Part shown: positions 22,282-36,626 of the stretch, piece by piece | Numbering within the stretch: position 1 is the first letter of the stretch | How the letters are laid out: each line of letters starts with the position of its first letter | Source: Mesoplasma sp. JKS002658 | GTDB lineage: Bacteria; Bacillota_I; Bacilli_A; Mycoplasmatales; Mycoplasmataceae | NCBI RefSeq assembly: GCF_023566355.1 | Contig: NZ_JAKNSW010000001.1 | Location: 62,001-126,000, forward strand | Length of the DNA: 64,000 bases | Reading direction: 5' to 3' | The notes under the pieces: model-generated | The model's database searches: none | Told to the model about the DNA's origin: nothing | Seen by the model: the letters and a program-made list of their open reading frames with translations, nothing else | Made by a program: the position numbers and the translations under genes

Positions 22282-24054
22282 TTGGCTAAGAAACCATTCG
22301 ATGATTCCCGTTCCCAAAATGAAAAAAAAGCGGTGAAAAAAAAGCGCAATCCTCATAAAATTTCTTGAACTCATAAAAAAAGCAACCCTCTGGACCATTC
22401 GCTTGAAAAAAACAAGGTTAATGCTTCTTTTTTTCGAAGTCTGAAGCGTTTTTTTTCAATTAATTCCAAGGTTGAAGAACAAACTACAAAGGATAAAGCG
22501 TTTTTAAAGTTAAAGAACTGGTGACCCCTTTCAAAAATTAGTGGCCGCATTTTTTTGATTTATATTGTAACAATCATTGCAGGAATGATTCTTTTAGCAG
22601 TTCCTGGAGTCGTGCTAAACCATAACTATAAATGAGATTTTTTAACTTCACTATTTACTACTAGTTCAGCTTTTTCTGATACAGGAATTAATATTGCTGA
22701 TGCTTCAAATGATTATTCGTTTTGAGGACAATTAATTATTGTTTTACTCATTGAAATGGGTGGAATTGGGGTTTTAACCTTTAAAGTTATCCTTTATTTA
22801 ATGATTAACCGCAAAATTTCAGTCAATGATGCTTCTTTGGCACAAAGTGAACGGGGATCTAGTAATTTAAACAGTGCCGTGGTGATGATTCGTGATGGGT
22901 TTTTATGGTTAACTGCAGTACAAATTATTGGAGCTGCAATTTTGTTTTTTGCCTTTTACTTTACTGTTCCTGATCCTAATACTAACTATATTTATAATGG
23001 AGAGCGACAAGTGTTGGAGTTAACTTCACCTTATCATAACTTTGTGCGTTCTTTATGGTTTTGCATTTTTCATTCTACTAGTGCGATTAATAATGCTGGG
23101 TTTGATATTGTGTCTTCTGGTTCGCTACAACCTTATAATCATAGTGGTAATGTTAGTTATTTAATTCAGATTACTTTTATTGTGGAATGAATTATTGGGG
23201 GATTGGGATATCCAACCTTCCATGATATTAAAAACAAGATTAATGCTTGAAGAAAGGGTGAAAGTGTACCGTTTTCTTTATTTACCAAGTTAAACTTTGT
23301 GATTTATTTATTTTTGTTTTTTGCAGGTCCTCTAGCAATTTTTGGAATTGAGTTTTCTAACCGCAGTAACTCTTTAATTTTTAATAACTATACTGCTAAT
23401 ACCAACCCGTTAGGAATCATTGATGCTGAAACGATTGTGATCACAACTTCCAAACCCTTAGGAGAAGTGGTTATGGATATTATTTTTAATACCACTTCTA
23501 CTCGGAACGCGGGATTTTCAAGTATTAACATTAATGATTTTAGTTCGGGTTCAAAAACAGTCATGGGAATTTTGATGTTTATTGGTTCGGCACCCTCATC
23601 AACAGCTGGAGGAATTCGGACAACTACTCTAGCGATTATTATTTTAGGAATTGTTTCAATTGCCCGTGGGAAAACTCGGGTGAGTGCGTTTAAAAAAACA
23701 GTTCCTGAAGAGACGGTTAAACGAGCTTTTGGAGTCTTTTTCCTTTCAGCGGTATTAGTCAGTCTGGCCCTAGTTATTTGTTATGCAGACTCGCATGCAG
23801 TGCTAAGTATTGCTTATAAAGGTGATGAAGCAGTGGTTGGTTTATTTGTCTTAATCAGTAGTGCGTTTGGAACTACAGGAATGAATCCGTTAACCAGTGA
23901 TCAAATGTACCAGTTAGGAGTTTTAACTAAACTTGTTATAATTGTGGTGATGTTTATGGGGCAACTAGGAATTTCTAATACCTTGTTAGTCTTTGCTAAA
24001 AATAGTAGTAACGAACAGTTTGGCTATTTAGAAGAAGAAGTTGTCATTGGTTAG
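22282..24054 (+). CDS. ktrB: K+ channel subunit KtrB/TrkH
   Basis: KtrB is the membrane subunit of the Na+-driven K+ transporter. The 590-residue protein starts at TTG, 7 bases after TAAGGAGG; no ATG fits. A very basic cytosolic N-terminus of about 90 residues is longer than usual. The four pore repeats are visible as FSDTGINI, INNAGFDI, TRNAGFSS and FGTTGMNP, each with the single conserved filter Gly. TGA codons encode Trp throughout. The protein pairs with KtrA encoded next to it. Confidence 0.92.
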
Positions 24055-24069
24055 AAAAGAGAAGTTTTG

Positions 24070-24918
24070 ATGGTTTTAATGGATGGAAAAAAACTTGCCC
24101 AACAGCTAGAAACAGAGTTAAAAACTCAAATTAATAACTTGAGAGAGGGTAGAAAGCCAAGTTTGGTAGTTATTATGGTTGGTAAAGACCCAAGTTCTGA
24201 AGTTTATGTACACCACAAACAAGAAGCTTGCGCGCGGGTAGGAATTACTAGTAAACTTCTTGAGTTTGCCTCAGATGTTACTGAGAGGACATTAATCACG
24301 ACTATTCAAGCACTTAATGCTGATTCTAGTGTGGATGGTATTCTTTTACAGTTCCCTCTGCCATCACATTTAAACAAGACTAAAATGATGAGTTTGGTTG
24401 ATCCAAGCAAAGATGTTGATGGGTTTAACTACCAAAACCAAGGGTTATTAATGCAAAACCAGCCAACAATTTTTCCTTGCACTCCTTTGGGAGTAATTGA
24501 ATTATTAAAAGCCTATGAGATTGAGTTAAAAGGTAAAAACGTTTGTATCGTAGGTGCTTCTAATATTGTTGGTAAACCGTTGGGAATGATGTTGTTAAAC
24601 CAAGGCTCAAGTGTCGACTTTTGTCATGAATTTACCCTTGATTTGGCAAGTCATACGCTTAGAGCTGATATTTTGATAAGCGCTGTTGGGCATCAAGGTT
24701 TAATTACCAAAGCGATGGTTAAACCCCAAGCAGTGGTAATTGATATTGGATTTATCAAAGATCCTCGTTCAAAAAAGGTGTTTGGAGATGTCGATTTTGC
24801 TCAAGTTAAAACAGTCGCAAGTTATTTGACTCCCGTTCCAGGTGGTGTGGGGCCAATGACTGTTGTAATGCTTTTGAAAAACACCTTTTTACTTTATTTA
24901 AGTCACGAAAAAAACTAA
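24070..24918 (+). CDS. folD: methylenetetrahydrofolate dehydrogenase/cyclohydrolase FolD
   Basis: FolD interconverts methylene-, methenyl- and formyl-THF, supplying formyl groups for initiator tRNA. At 282 residues it has the catalytic Tyr/Lys context VYVHHKQEAC, the ILLQFPLP and DPSKDVDGF blocks, the NADP loop VGASNIVGKP and the C-terminal PGGVGPMTV signature. ATG at 24070 is preferred; TTG at 24067 and ATG at 24079 are alternatives. It follows ktrB by 15 bases. Confidence 0.95.
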   Translation: MVLMDGKKLAQQLETELKTQINNLREGRKPSLVVIMVGKDPSSEVYVHHKQEACARVGITSKLLEFASDVTERTLITTIQALNADSSVDGILLQFPLPSHLNKTKMMSLVDPSKDVDGFNYQNQGLLMQNQPTIFPCTPLGVIELLKAYEIELKGKNVCIVGASNIVGKPLGMMLLNQGSSVDFCHEFTLDLASHTLRADILISAVGHQGLITKAMVKPQAVVIDIGFIKDPRSKKVFGDVDFAQVKTVASYLTPVPGGVGPMTVVMLLKNTFLLYLSHEKN

Positions 24919-24962
24919 ATTGGTCCTGATAAAAACTATTTTTGAAAAAAACAAAAAAGATA

Positions 24963-24991
24963 TAGACAATAATTTAGAAGGTTGCTATAAT
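24963..24991 (+). promoter_or_regulatory. promoter of the first tRNA cluster
   Basis: TAGACA, a 17-base spacer and TATAAT extended by TGC. The start of tRNA-Asn is 30 bases downstream. Confidence 0.8.
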
Positions 24992-25021
24992 TTTTATTGT
25001 CTTGATAGGAGAATAGTAATT

Positions 25022-25097
25022 GGCTTTTTAGCTCAGTTGGTAGAGCAATCGGCTGTTAACCGATTTGTCACAGGTTCGAGTCCTGTAAAAGCCGCCA
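25022..25097 (+). tRNA. tRNA-Asn(GTT)
   Basis: The cloverleaf has a GGCTTTT/AAAAGCC acceptor stem, anticodon GTT and an encoded CCA. Confidence 0.97.
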
Positions 25098-25105
25098 TTA
25101 ACAAT

Positions 25106-25181
25106 GGCCTGTTGGTGAAGTGGTTAACACACACGGTTTTCATCCGTGGATTCACGGGTTCGAGCCCCGTACAGGCTACCA
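25106..25181 (+). tRNA. tRNA-Glu(TTC)
   Basis: The acceptor stem is GGCCTGT/ACAGGCT, the anticodon is TTC and CCA is encoded. It is also the likely Glu-tRNA for GatCAB-type chemistry on its Gln counterpart. Confidence 0.96.
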
Positions 25182-25194
25182 TTATTTAAATATT

Positions 25195-25270
25195 GGAGTG
25201 CTAGCTCAGTTGGGAGAGCTCCTGCCTTACAAGCAGGCGGTCAGCGGTTCGAGCCCGTTGCACTCCACCA
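25195..25270 (+). tRNA. tRNA-Val(TAC)
   Basis: The acceptor stem is GGAGTGC/GCACTCC, the anticodon loop CTTACAA gives TAC, and CCA is encoded. Confidence 0.97.
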
Positions 25271-25273
25271 TTC

Positions 25274-25350
<77 letters not shown>

Positions 25351-25369
25351 TTCAAAAAGCCGGAATTGA

Positions 25370-25396
25370 TCACACGCCTTGGGGTGTGTTTTTTTA
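25370..25396 (+). terminator. intrinsic terminator after first tRNA cluster
   Basis: Stem ACACGCC / GGTGTGT with a short loop and a T7 run. Confidence 0.8.
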
Positions 25397-25426
25397 TGTT
25401 TTGATTTTGAAAAGATCGCTAATGTC

Positions 25427-25454
25427 TTGACCAGAATTAAAATAACTTATGTTA
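25427..25454 (+). promoter_or_regulatory. probable promoter of tRNA-Thr(CGT)
   Basis: TTGACC, a 16-base spacer and TATGTT. It lies between the preceding terminator and the tRNA, which therefore needs its own promoter. Confidence 0.5.
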
Positions 25455-25528
25455 AGATAATCTTGTTTGTAGGCTGGGTGTTTATGAACAAATGTCTAAT
25501 AAATTGGGAGTCATTAAGACTCCTTCTT

Positions 25529-25605
25529 GCTGGCTTAGCTCAGTTCGGTAGAGCAACTGAATCGTAATCAGTAGGTCGTAGGTTCGATTCCTATAGCCAG
25601 CACCA
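25529..25605 (+). tRNA. tRNA-Thr(CGT)
   Basis: The acceptor stem is GCTGGCT/AGCCAGC and the anticodon loop ATCGTAA gives CGT with A at position 32. It differs from tRNA-Thr(TGT) at four bases: a compensatory acceptor pair, base 32 and base 34. Confidence 0.95.
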
Positions 25606-25620
25606 TTGCTAAGAATCACA

Positions 25621-25647
25621 AAACATACCTTCGGGTATGTTTTTTTG
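25621..25647 (+). terminator. intrinsic terminator with UUCG loop
   Basis: Stem AAACATACC / GGTATGTTT closed by TTCG and followed by T7, after tRNA-Thr(CGT). Confidence 0.9.
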
Positions 25648-25719
25648 TAGAAAAGTTTGATAATAACTGTTTTCGATTCTGAAGGAGTTTAAGATTATTT
25701 TAGATAGGAGAGAATAATT

Positions 25720-28416
25720 ATGGATGATTTTGAGGAAGAATTTGAGAATATAAGGGAACAAAATGAAAATAAAGTTTTTAGTACTTTAATTGTAGGAAAC
25801 CCAGGAATGGGTAAAACTTATTATTTAAAAAACAAGATGGGTTGAAGTATTGATAATAAGTTATCTAATCGTCAAACTAGACGGATAAAGAAAAACATTA
25901 AAAACTTGCAGAAAGAAAACAAGAACAAGAGAAAAGAAATTTCAAATTTAAAATTAGACATAAAAAATCATAATAATTGAGTTTATCAATTGGAAAAACT
26001 AATAAAAGATAATGAAGATAAGATTAACAAATTGAAATTTCAAATTTATCGAAAAATTATTTATTTAAATTGTTTTGAAATTCAAAATAATTTTTCTGGG
26101 AGCATTTTCTGTGAGTTTATACAAAAAAAGATTTTTTCTCAGTGGTCCCGATTCATGTATAAACTTAATCAATTGTTAGTGAATTTTTGAGTTTACGTTT
26201 TAGTTCCTTATTTAGGTTTAATTGGTGGATTAATGGGAATATTCTTTGGGACAAGTAATCAAAAGTACTGACCAATTTATTTGATTTTTGCTATCACCAT
26301 TACTTCATTAATTGCAGTCTTGTATAACGTTACCTATGTGTTAAAAACTAATTTTAATTCTAGAAATATTAATGAAATATCAAATAAACATTTTGTTGAC
26401 TTTGAAAATTTGATAATTATATTTGATGATTTAGATAGATTACAAGATAGTTCTCTTAAAAGGAATATCACAAATGAAATTTCATTGTTTAGAGATAAAA
26501 TGATTAGTGTTTTTTTAAGGAAAAATAAAAATCATTGTCTAATAAATTTATTTAGGAAAAAGAAATTTATTTCTTGCTCGATTGTAGCCGTTACTAACTA
26601 TGAAGAAAAGTCAGGAGAGGAAAAAAATGAAGAATTAAGTAAAATAAGTAAAGAATTTGAAATATTAAATAGAAACTTAAAAAATATAGAAGACGGAATT
26701 GATAAAATAGGGTTTTATATACCATCAATTTCTAGAAATAGTCCTCATAATGTTGGTAGTTATTTTTCTCAGCGCAATCTCATTAATAGAAGAAGTAGGA
26801 ATTTTTCATCCATTTTGTCGATTGATTATGAAGAAAATTTAATTGATTTTTATAATAAAAATTTTGATTTCATTTATGAAGCTGCTATCAATGATTTGCA
26901 GGCTAGGGACTTGATTTTCTCTGCGTTAAAAAAATATGGAAAATTAAATAATTATGAAAATAAAATAGAAGAATTTTTCAATAATCAAATTAACAAGCAT
27001 TATTGAGAATTAATGATTAAAAAGTTTAATGTAAGAAAAATCAATATGATTTTTCCAATAATACATTCGTTATTAGAAAATAATACAAATATTAATTGAT
27101 TAAAGATTATTTTTTCAGATGATGATTTTTTTATTTATATGGTAATAGACTATGCTATTTTAAGAGTTTACCAACCAACTTATTTTTTTAAACAGAAAAA
27201 ACAATTAAGTATAAGTCCAAGCGGTCTCTGTGATGACAATGGGAATAAAATTTCTATTTTTAAGGGAACGTTTTATTCTGTAGAAATGCGTGAAATTGTT
27301 TACAATGTTTTTTCCCAGTTGATAATGCCTGAAAGAACTAATGAAAACTTTGGTTGGAATATTGACACTTTTAAAAAAATAGTAGATTTATTTGAAACAT
27401 CGAATAAAATCTCTCTTTTTAATTTGCAAGAGTTTTTAATTTCTTTGTGATTTAAAAATAACATCAAAATCAATGAAATTTTCTTACACTTCTTTTATAC
27501 ATTTTTAATTAATAAAAATTATTTTAAAAAAATAGATTTTTTTTCCGATTCAACTAATAATTTGTTAAATAACTATAGTCCTGAATATATAACAATAATA
27601 ATATACATGATTCGATTTTTTGTTTTTTTTAAACTTCAAAATGCTTTTGATGATGAATACAAAATCAATAATCTTTCTGATATTTTAAAAATTAACAAAA
27701 AAATATTTGATAATTTCAAATGAGAAAAAAAGAAGTTGATTTTTAAATTTTTAATAGGAGAATCGGATCAATTAAGTTTGATTACTTTCTCATATGATAG
27801 TAAAGAAAATGTTTTTTACACATCTGATGATTTAAACAGTGGTTGGTTTGATGATCCTTTTTTTCAAGAAATTAAAACGAATAAACAGAACGAAATATTC
27901 CCTGGTGATTCTATTTTTATTAAACAAAAACAGAATAGAATGAATGATTCTATTCAATCATCTTCATTGGTTCTAATGTCCTTGTTTAAAATGAAACAAT
28001 TAAGGTCGATAGAACATTACGATTTATCTTTAATCGTTGAGACCATAAATTTAGAGCAAGATAAATTTAGCGATAAAAAATTTCTTGCCGCAGAACTAAT
28101 TGATATTTTTAGTTTGAATGATTTTGGTAAAGAAGATTACGGGAATATTTCCAAATGAATACAAAAGGAAAGATTATTTTCTATCTTTATTTATATGGTT
28201 AATAAGAGAATGGGAAATTTTTCAGTAATTGAATATCTAGATTTATACGAAGAACTTAATTGTAGATTTTCTTTTGATGATTTGTTGACTTGATTAAGAA
28301 CTGATTGAATTCTCGACAGAGAAAAATCTAAAGATAGTTGAGACCTTGAAAATTACCAAGAGTTAGTGATAAATTTGGAACAAATTGTCAATGATTTGAA
28401 AGCGAAAAACGATTAA
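25720..28416 (+). CDS. KAP/YobI-like transmembrane P-loop NTPase (candidate defence protein)
   Basis: An 898-residue protein read through many TGA (Trp) codons. Walker A is GNPGMGKT at residues 25-32. A basic coiled-coil segment follows (50-110), then two membrane helices at about 157-180 and 184-210, and Walker B IIIFDDLDRLQD at 232-243. Membrane helices inserted between Walker A and a DD-x-DR Walker B are the layout of KAP and YobI-like NTPases. The remaining 600 residues are helical-looking and unrecognised. Some members of these families are anti-phage proteins. The gene stands alone between tRNA-Thr and tRNA-Lys, has its own site TAGGAGAG, and uses ATA and AGA far more than its neighbours, which suggests horizontal acquisition. 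Its function is inferred. Confidence 0.65.
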
Positions 28417-28485
28417 GGCTACTTTTTTCACTTCTTTTCATCTTATTAAAATTTGATATGGAAAATGTCTTTTAACTTGTGTTAT

Positions 28486-28491
28486 TATAAT
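28486..28491 (+). promoter_or_regulatory. -10 element for tRNA-Lys/tRNA-Leu
   Basis: TATAAT lies 20 bases before tRNA-Lys. The -35 is weak. Confidence 0.5.
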
Positions 28492-28510
28492 CTTGCTTGT
28501 TTGTATGTAC

Positions 28511-28586
<76 letters not shown>

Positions 28587-28595
28587 CTTATCAAT

Positions 28596-28680
28596 GCGGG
28601 ATTGGCGGAATTGGCAGACGCACTAGACTTAGGATCTAGCGTCTTTGTACGTAAGGGTTCGAGTCCCTTATCCCGCACCA
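28596..28680 (+). tRNA. tRNA-Leu(TAG)
   Basis: A class II tRNA with a long variable arm. The acceptor stem is GCGGGAT/ATCCCGC, the loop CTTAGGA gives TAG and CCA is encoded. Confidence 0.97.
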
Positions 28681-28690
28681 TTTTATGAAC

Positions 28691-28730
28691 AAAAAACCAA
28701 ACAGACATTAAAAAATCTGTTTGGTTTTTA
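28691..28730. terminator. bidirectional terminator
   Basis: A long stem (AAAAAACCAAACAGA / TCTGTTTGGTTTTT) separates tRNA-Leu from the convergent PemK-like gene. Confidence 0.85.
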
Positions 28731-29111
28731 TTATTCATTTAATAATGGTTCTACTTCATTTCAATAACGTCAATTTATTAGAATTAACTTTTCAAGATTA
28801 GTTAATTCACCAACGATTCGATAGCGATCTTGTTCAGCGACGATGGTGACATATCGCAAAAGAACAACTGAATTGTATTTCATTCCTTCTTCAGTCGTTA
28901 AATCAACTGTAAAACCTTGGTAATCCTCTTCTTCAATTTGTTTATTAGAAAAGTAGGGATGCTGATTATTTTCATCGTATTTAATTGCTGTTATTTGTAG
29001 GACAACTGCTTCTTTGTTGATAACACTAATAACCAGATGAGGATGATTATACATTCGACCATCATTGCCTTCATGACTTAAAGTGATAATCTTTCCTTCA
29101 GTTAAATTCAT
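28731..29111 (-). CDS. PemK/MazF-like fold protein, possible toxin
   Basis: The 126-residue protein begins MNLTEGKIITLSHEG and continues with NHPHLVISV, VVLQITAIKY and, near residue 80, TTEEGMKYNSVVLLRYVTIV, then IVGELTNLEK. The order (G-x-I start, H/R-P-x-L-V-I, a T-S/A strand, G-L/M-x-x-S, G-x-L) resembles PemK/MazF endoribonucleases and related mobile-element proteins. No antitoxin ORF adjoins it. Key Arg residues of active MazF are not clearly in place, so activity is uncertain. Two TGA codons fall near the C-terminus. GAGGGTG lies before the ATG. It sits head-to-head with the rRNA operon promoter region. Confidence 0.5.
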
Positions 29112-29279
29112 TCTTTCACCCTCTTTTAATTAATAATCTTATTATGAAACAATTAAACAAATTGAGCAAGTGGTAAACTTTGTATTTTATTAGATAGATG
29201 TAAATCTTTGTCTTTTTAATGTGTAAAAAGCATTAAAAATTCAATTTTGAAATTATTTTTTAAAAAAAGAAAAAAGTAC

Positions 29280-29308
29280 TTGCACTGCTATTGATAATTA
29301 GGTATTAT
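29280..29308 (+). promoter_or_regulatory. rRNA operon promoter
   Basis: TTGCAC, a 17-base spacer and TATTAT, preceded by an A-rich tract that could act as an UP element. It is the best -35/-10 pair in the window. Confidence 0.85.
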
Positions 29309-29393
29309 CTTATTTGTCGTTAGGGAAAAACGAGTTATGAAAATGAATTAAAACTTCACAATCTTTCTTTGTTTTTTAACGAAAAATGATCTT

Positions 29394-29414
29394 TGAAAAC
29401 TAAATAGAACAACC
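29394..29414 (+). other. 16S processing stalk, 5' arm
   Basis: TGAAAACTAAATAGAACAACC pairs with the sequence at 31079-31098 downstream of 16S, forming an RNase III-type stem around 16S rRNA. Confidence 0.85.
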
Positions 29415-29501
29415 AATTACTTGTTAAAAAAGTTATTGTAAAATAACTCGTACAATTTAATTGAGATAAAAGAATAGTCAGCATCAAAAAGGAATTTATA
29501 T

Positions 29502-31030
<1,529 letters not shown>

Positions 31031-31078
31031 ATGGAGTTTATTGATAAGAATGGATTGGATTCCACCAATCTTGACTAT

Positions 31079-31098
31079 TTGGTTCTATTTAGTTTTCA
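31079..31098 (+). other. 16S processing stalk, 3' arm
   Basis: TTGGTTCTATTTAGTTTTCA is the complement of the leader sequence at 29394-29414. Confidence 0.85.
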
Positions 31099-31134
31099 GG
31101 GGTTATTAATTTAACTTCTGAAAAACAGATTGTT

Positions 31135-31161
31135 CTTTGACAACTAAATATTTGATGAGAA
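31135..31161 (+). other. 23S processing stalk, 5' arm
   Basis: CTTTGACAACTAAATATTTG and the following GATGAGAAA pair with 34222-34250 after 23S, with one bulge and a few wobble pairs. The core ACTAAATA is shared with the 16S stalk. The 16S-23S spacer contains no tRNA gene. Confidence 0.8.
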
Positions 31162-31261
31162 AAAATAAAAATTAAAACAAAACAATTTTCTAAAATTAAG
31201 TTATTAATCGATGATATTGAGATCAGAAAAAAATAACTAAAATTTGTAAATTGCCATTAGA

Positions 31262-34187
<2,926 letters not shown>

Positions 34188-34221
34188 CAAATATAATGGA
34201 CAACAAACAATTTACAAGTGA

Positions 34222-34250
34222 TTTCTCATTCAAGTATTTAGTTTTCAAAG
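34222..34250 (+). other. 23S processing stalk, 3' arm
   Basis: TTTCTCATTCAAGTATTTAG and the following TTTTCAAAG complement the arm at 31135-31161. Confidence 0.8.
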
Positions 34251-34264
34251 AATAATCCCACTAA

Positions 34265-34373
34265 TCTGGTGACTAGAGCATAGAGGTTACACCTGTTCCC
34301 ATGCCGAACACAGAAGTTAAGCTCTATTACGGTGAAAATAGTGCATTTGTGCGAAACTAGCGCGTTGCCAGGT
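34265..34373 (+). rRNA. rrf: 5S ribosomal RNA
   Basis: The terminal stem TCTGGTGAC / GTTGCCAGG and the conserved core CCCATGCCGAACACAGAAG identify it. The length is about 108 bases. Confidence 0.95.
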
Positions 34374-34377
34374 CAAC

Positions 34378-34416
34378 AAAAAACAAGTCTATTTGAATAA
34401 ATGGGCTTGTTTTTTG
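34378..34416 (+). terminator. rRNA operon terminator
   Basis: A 17-base stem (AAAAAACAAGTCTATTT / AAATGGGCTTGTTTTTT) with loop GAAT, followed by more T. It lies 5 bases after 5S. Confidence 0.93.
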
Positions 34417-34433
34417 TTTTTGGAATTAATTGA

Positions 34434-34439
34434 TATAAT
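34434..34439 (+). promoter_or_regulatory. -10 element of HAD-trxA operon
   Basis: TATAAT lies 27 bases before the ATG at 34467. A TTGTTT about 15 bases upstream may serve as -35. Confidence 0.5.
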
Positions 34440-34466
34440 CAAAGAGTCAGAAAGTGAGCAACTGCA

Positions 34467-35327
34467 ATGGGAAAATATGATAAAAAATTCCTTTTCTTTT
34501 CGGATTTAGACTCCACACTATTACAAGACAACGGATTCTTTTCTGCTTATACCAAAGAAGTGGTGGAACAGATTTATGAAGAAGGTTATCTTTTGATTCC
34601 AATTACAGCTCGTTCGACTGGAGATGTCATGCGCCAAGCCAAACGTTTGAAAATTGATGTCAATGGTGGAATAATTGGGGCTAACAATGGTTCGCAACTT
34701 TTTGACTTCAAAAATCAAGTCTGAATTATTAATGAATCGTTATCAACAGAAGTTTTGAAGTGAGTCTTTGAACATACTCATGGTGTTAAAGATATGAAAG
34801 TGCATTTTTTCTCTGATGACACCACGTTTGTTTATGCGATTGGTGCTAATTCTCAATATTGAGCTCAGATTATGGGATCAGATTATATTGTGATTGATAG
34901 TCACCAAGCATTAGAACAAAAGATTAACCACTTAACAATTGCTTTACCAAAATCTTGAACATTAGAACAATATCAAGAGTTCTTTACAATAATTAGTACT
35001 CAGTTGAAAGAATTAGGTGCTGATGTTCATAAATATAGCGATCGTGTCTTAGAAATTGCACCAAAAAACGTTTCTAAAGGTTATGCTGTGAAAAAAGCGT
35101 TAGAATATTTACAAGTTGATCGTCATCAAACCAAAACTTATGCTTTTGGAGATGGATACAATGATTTATCAATGTTTGATGCAGTTGATGTTGGTGTGGT
35201 GGTAGAAAATGCCGCTTTAGCACTAAAAGATGTTGCTGATGATGCAACTGATTCCAACATGGATGATGGAGTTGCTAACTACTTAGCAACTCGCTTCTTA
35301 AAGAATAAACCAAGCAAGGAGAAATAA
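34467..35327 (+). CDS. Cof-type HAD-IIB phosphatase
   Basis: The 286-residue protein has HAD motif I FFSDLDSTLLQD, motif II LIPITARST with a C2B cap following, and motif IV FGDGYNDLSMFD. Members dephosphorylate sugar phosphates, flavin or nucleotide intermediates, and the substrate cannot be inferred. It is one of three Cof-type HADs in this window, the others being at 35704 and 48855. Four TGA codons in the cap are Trp. trxA starts 2 bases after its stop, so the two are cotranscribed. Confidence 0.88.
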
Positions 35328-35329
35328 TA

Positions 35330-35635
35330 ATGGCTATTGTTAAAATTAATAGTGTTGATGAGTTTAATCAAGCAAAGAATGAAGGAAAAGTATTGGTTGA
35401 TTTTTATGCTGATTGGTGTGGACCATGTAAAATGATGGAGCCAATGATTGAAGAGTTGGTCAATGAAAATAGTGATTTAACTGTTTTGAAAGTTAATGTT
35501 GATAATCTTCCTGATTTAGCTGCAGAATTTGCAATTATGTCAATTCCAACCCTAGTTCTTTTCAAAGATGGAGAAGCAACAAGTAAGTTGATTGGATTAC
35601 AATCAAAACAAAAAATAAGTCAATTTATTCAATAA
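35330..35635 (+). CDS. trxA: thioredoxin
   Basis: The 101-residue protein has the redox motif WCGPCK with Cys30 and Cys33, the preceding DFYADW strand and the cis-proline IPTL near residue 74. It reduces protein disulfides in the cytosol. It is preceded by AAGGAG and ends at a terminator 2 bases downstream. Thioredoxin reductase is not in the window. Confidence 0.97.
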   Translation: MAIVKINSVDEFNQAKNEGKVLVDFYADWCGPCKMMEPMIEELVNENSDLTVLKVNVDNLPDLAAEFAIMSIPTLVLFKDGEATSKLIGLQSKQKISQFIQ

Positions 35636-35637
35636 CT

Positions 35638-35667
35638 AAAAGTAACTTTTGCAAGTTACTTTTTTTA
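35638..35667 (+). terminator. intrinsic terminator after trxA
   Basis: Stem AAAAGTAACTT / AAGTTACTTTT with a TTGC loop and a T-run. Confidence 0.88.
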
Positions 35668-35703
35668 TGTCAGAATATAAATAGATAAAGGTTGGATGAA
35701 GTA

Positions 35704-36540
35704 ATGGAAAAGAAATTATTGATTTTTGATATTGATGGTACCTTAGTCCACAACAATAAGGTTTCACTAAAAGTAATTCAAACCTTAAAAATGGCAAAAC
35801 AACAAGGTCATTTAATTACGATTGCTACGGGTAGAAATAGTCGCGGAATTTTGAAAGTTGCTTGTTTATTGGGGTTAAATAACGGACAAACACCAATTAT
35901 TGGGTTAAACGGAGCTGAAGTTTTTTATTTAAATCCTGACAATTCTACAAATCATTTGTGACAAAAACCCTTAACTAAACAGTTATCAGTGCAACTTTTT
36001 GAGACTGCTAGAACCCAAAAGATTGATTGTGTTGCCTATACTCTTGATGAACATTATTTGTATACCAACCGTAGGGTAAGTTTTTTAAATTTTTTTATGT
36101 ATCTTCGGAGTAAACGTGCAGAATTTATTAAGTTAAAAAAGAATTTGATTAATTTAAATTTGGATGTGATGAAAGTTATTTGTCATGGAAGAAGTCAAAA
36201 TATGCAATCCTTTCAAGAAAAAATGAAGTCATTAGGATTAGAAGTGTTTGGATGAAGTTATACTGAACACAAAACTCATAATATTGAAGTTAATATGACT
36301 GGGATTAATAAATCTGTGGGGATGGAAAAAACTGCTGAAATTCTTAAAATTGAGCAAAAAGATGTTATTTATTTTGGGGATGGAGCCAATGATAAAGAAG
36401 CATTGCAGTGAGCTGGAATTGGTGTAGCAATGGGGAACGCTCACGATGACATTAAAAGTTATGCTAACCAAGTAACTTTGGGAGTCAAAGAAGACGGAGT
36501 TGCAGTTTGGATTGAAGAAAATATTTTAAAAACTAAATAA
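35704..36540 (+). CDS. Cof-type HAD-IIB phosphatase
   Basis: The 278-residue protein carries motif I LIFDIDGTLVHNN, motif II TIATGRNSRG, a cap domain from about residue 85 to 185 and motif IV YFGDGANDKEAL, ending VAMGNAHDDIK. ATG at 35704 is preferred over TTG at 35692. The substrate is unknown. The second and third TGA codons read as Trp extend the frame to the normal Cof length. It stands alone between the trxA terminator and the pot operon. Confidence 0.88.
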
Positions 36541-36574
36541 GTTGTGAAATAAAACTTTTTTAGTTATGATTTTC

Positions 36575-36626
36575 TTACACTCTCAACCCCTCTTAGCAGG
36601 TGCTTAGTGTGACTTTTTATTTTATT
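36575..36626 (+). terminator. large-loop hairpin upstream of potA
   Basis: The 7-base stem TTACACT / AGTGTGA encloses a 24-base loop holding the small palindrome AGCAGGTGCT, and is followed by CTTTTTATTTTATT. It may terminate the HAD gene or act as a leader element for the polyamine operon, whose ATPase starts 55 bases later. Confidence 0.45.

Larger units (their letters stand above)
29112..29501 (+). promoter_or_regulatory. rRNA operon leader region
   Basis: About 390 bases without a gene. It holds the divergent start signals of the PemK-like gene, an AT-rich UP-like tract (29245-29278), the rRNA promoter, and the leader with the 5' arm of the 16S processing stalk. Confidence 0.8.

Noticed and set aside
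24920-25189. An 89-codon ORF running through tRNA-Asn and tRNA-Glu
   Set aside because: Its sequence is made of tRNA bases; the tRNA cloverleaves explain it completely.
36575-36626. Possible 4.5S/SRP RNA or tracrRNA-like gene before potA
   Set aside because: The conserved SRP tetraloop and asymmetric bulge are absent, and no CRISPR repeats or Cas genes are visible in the window.
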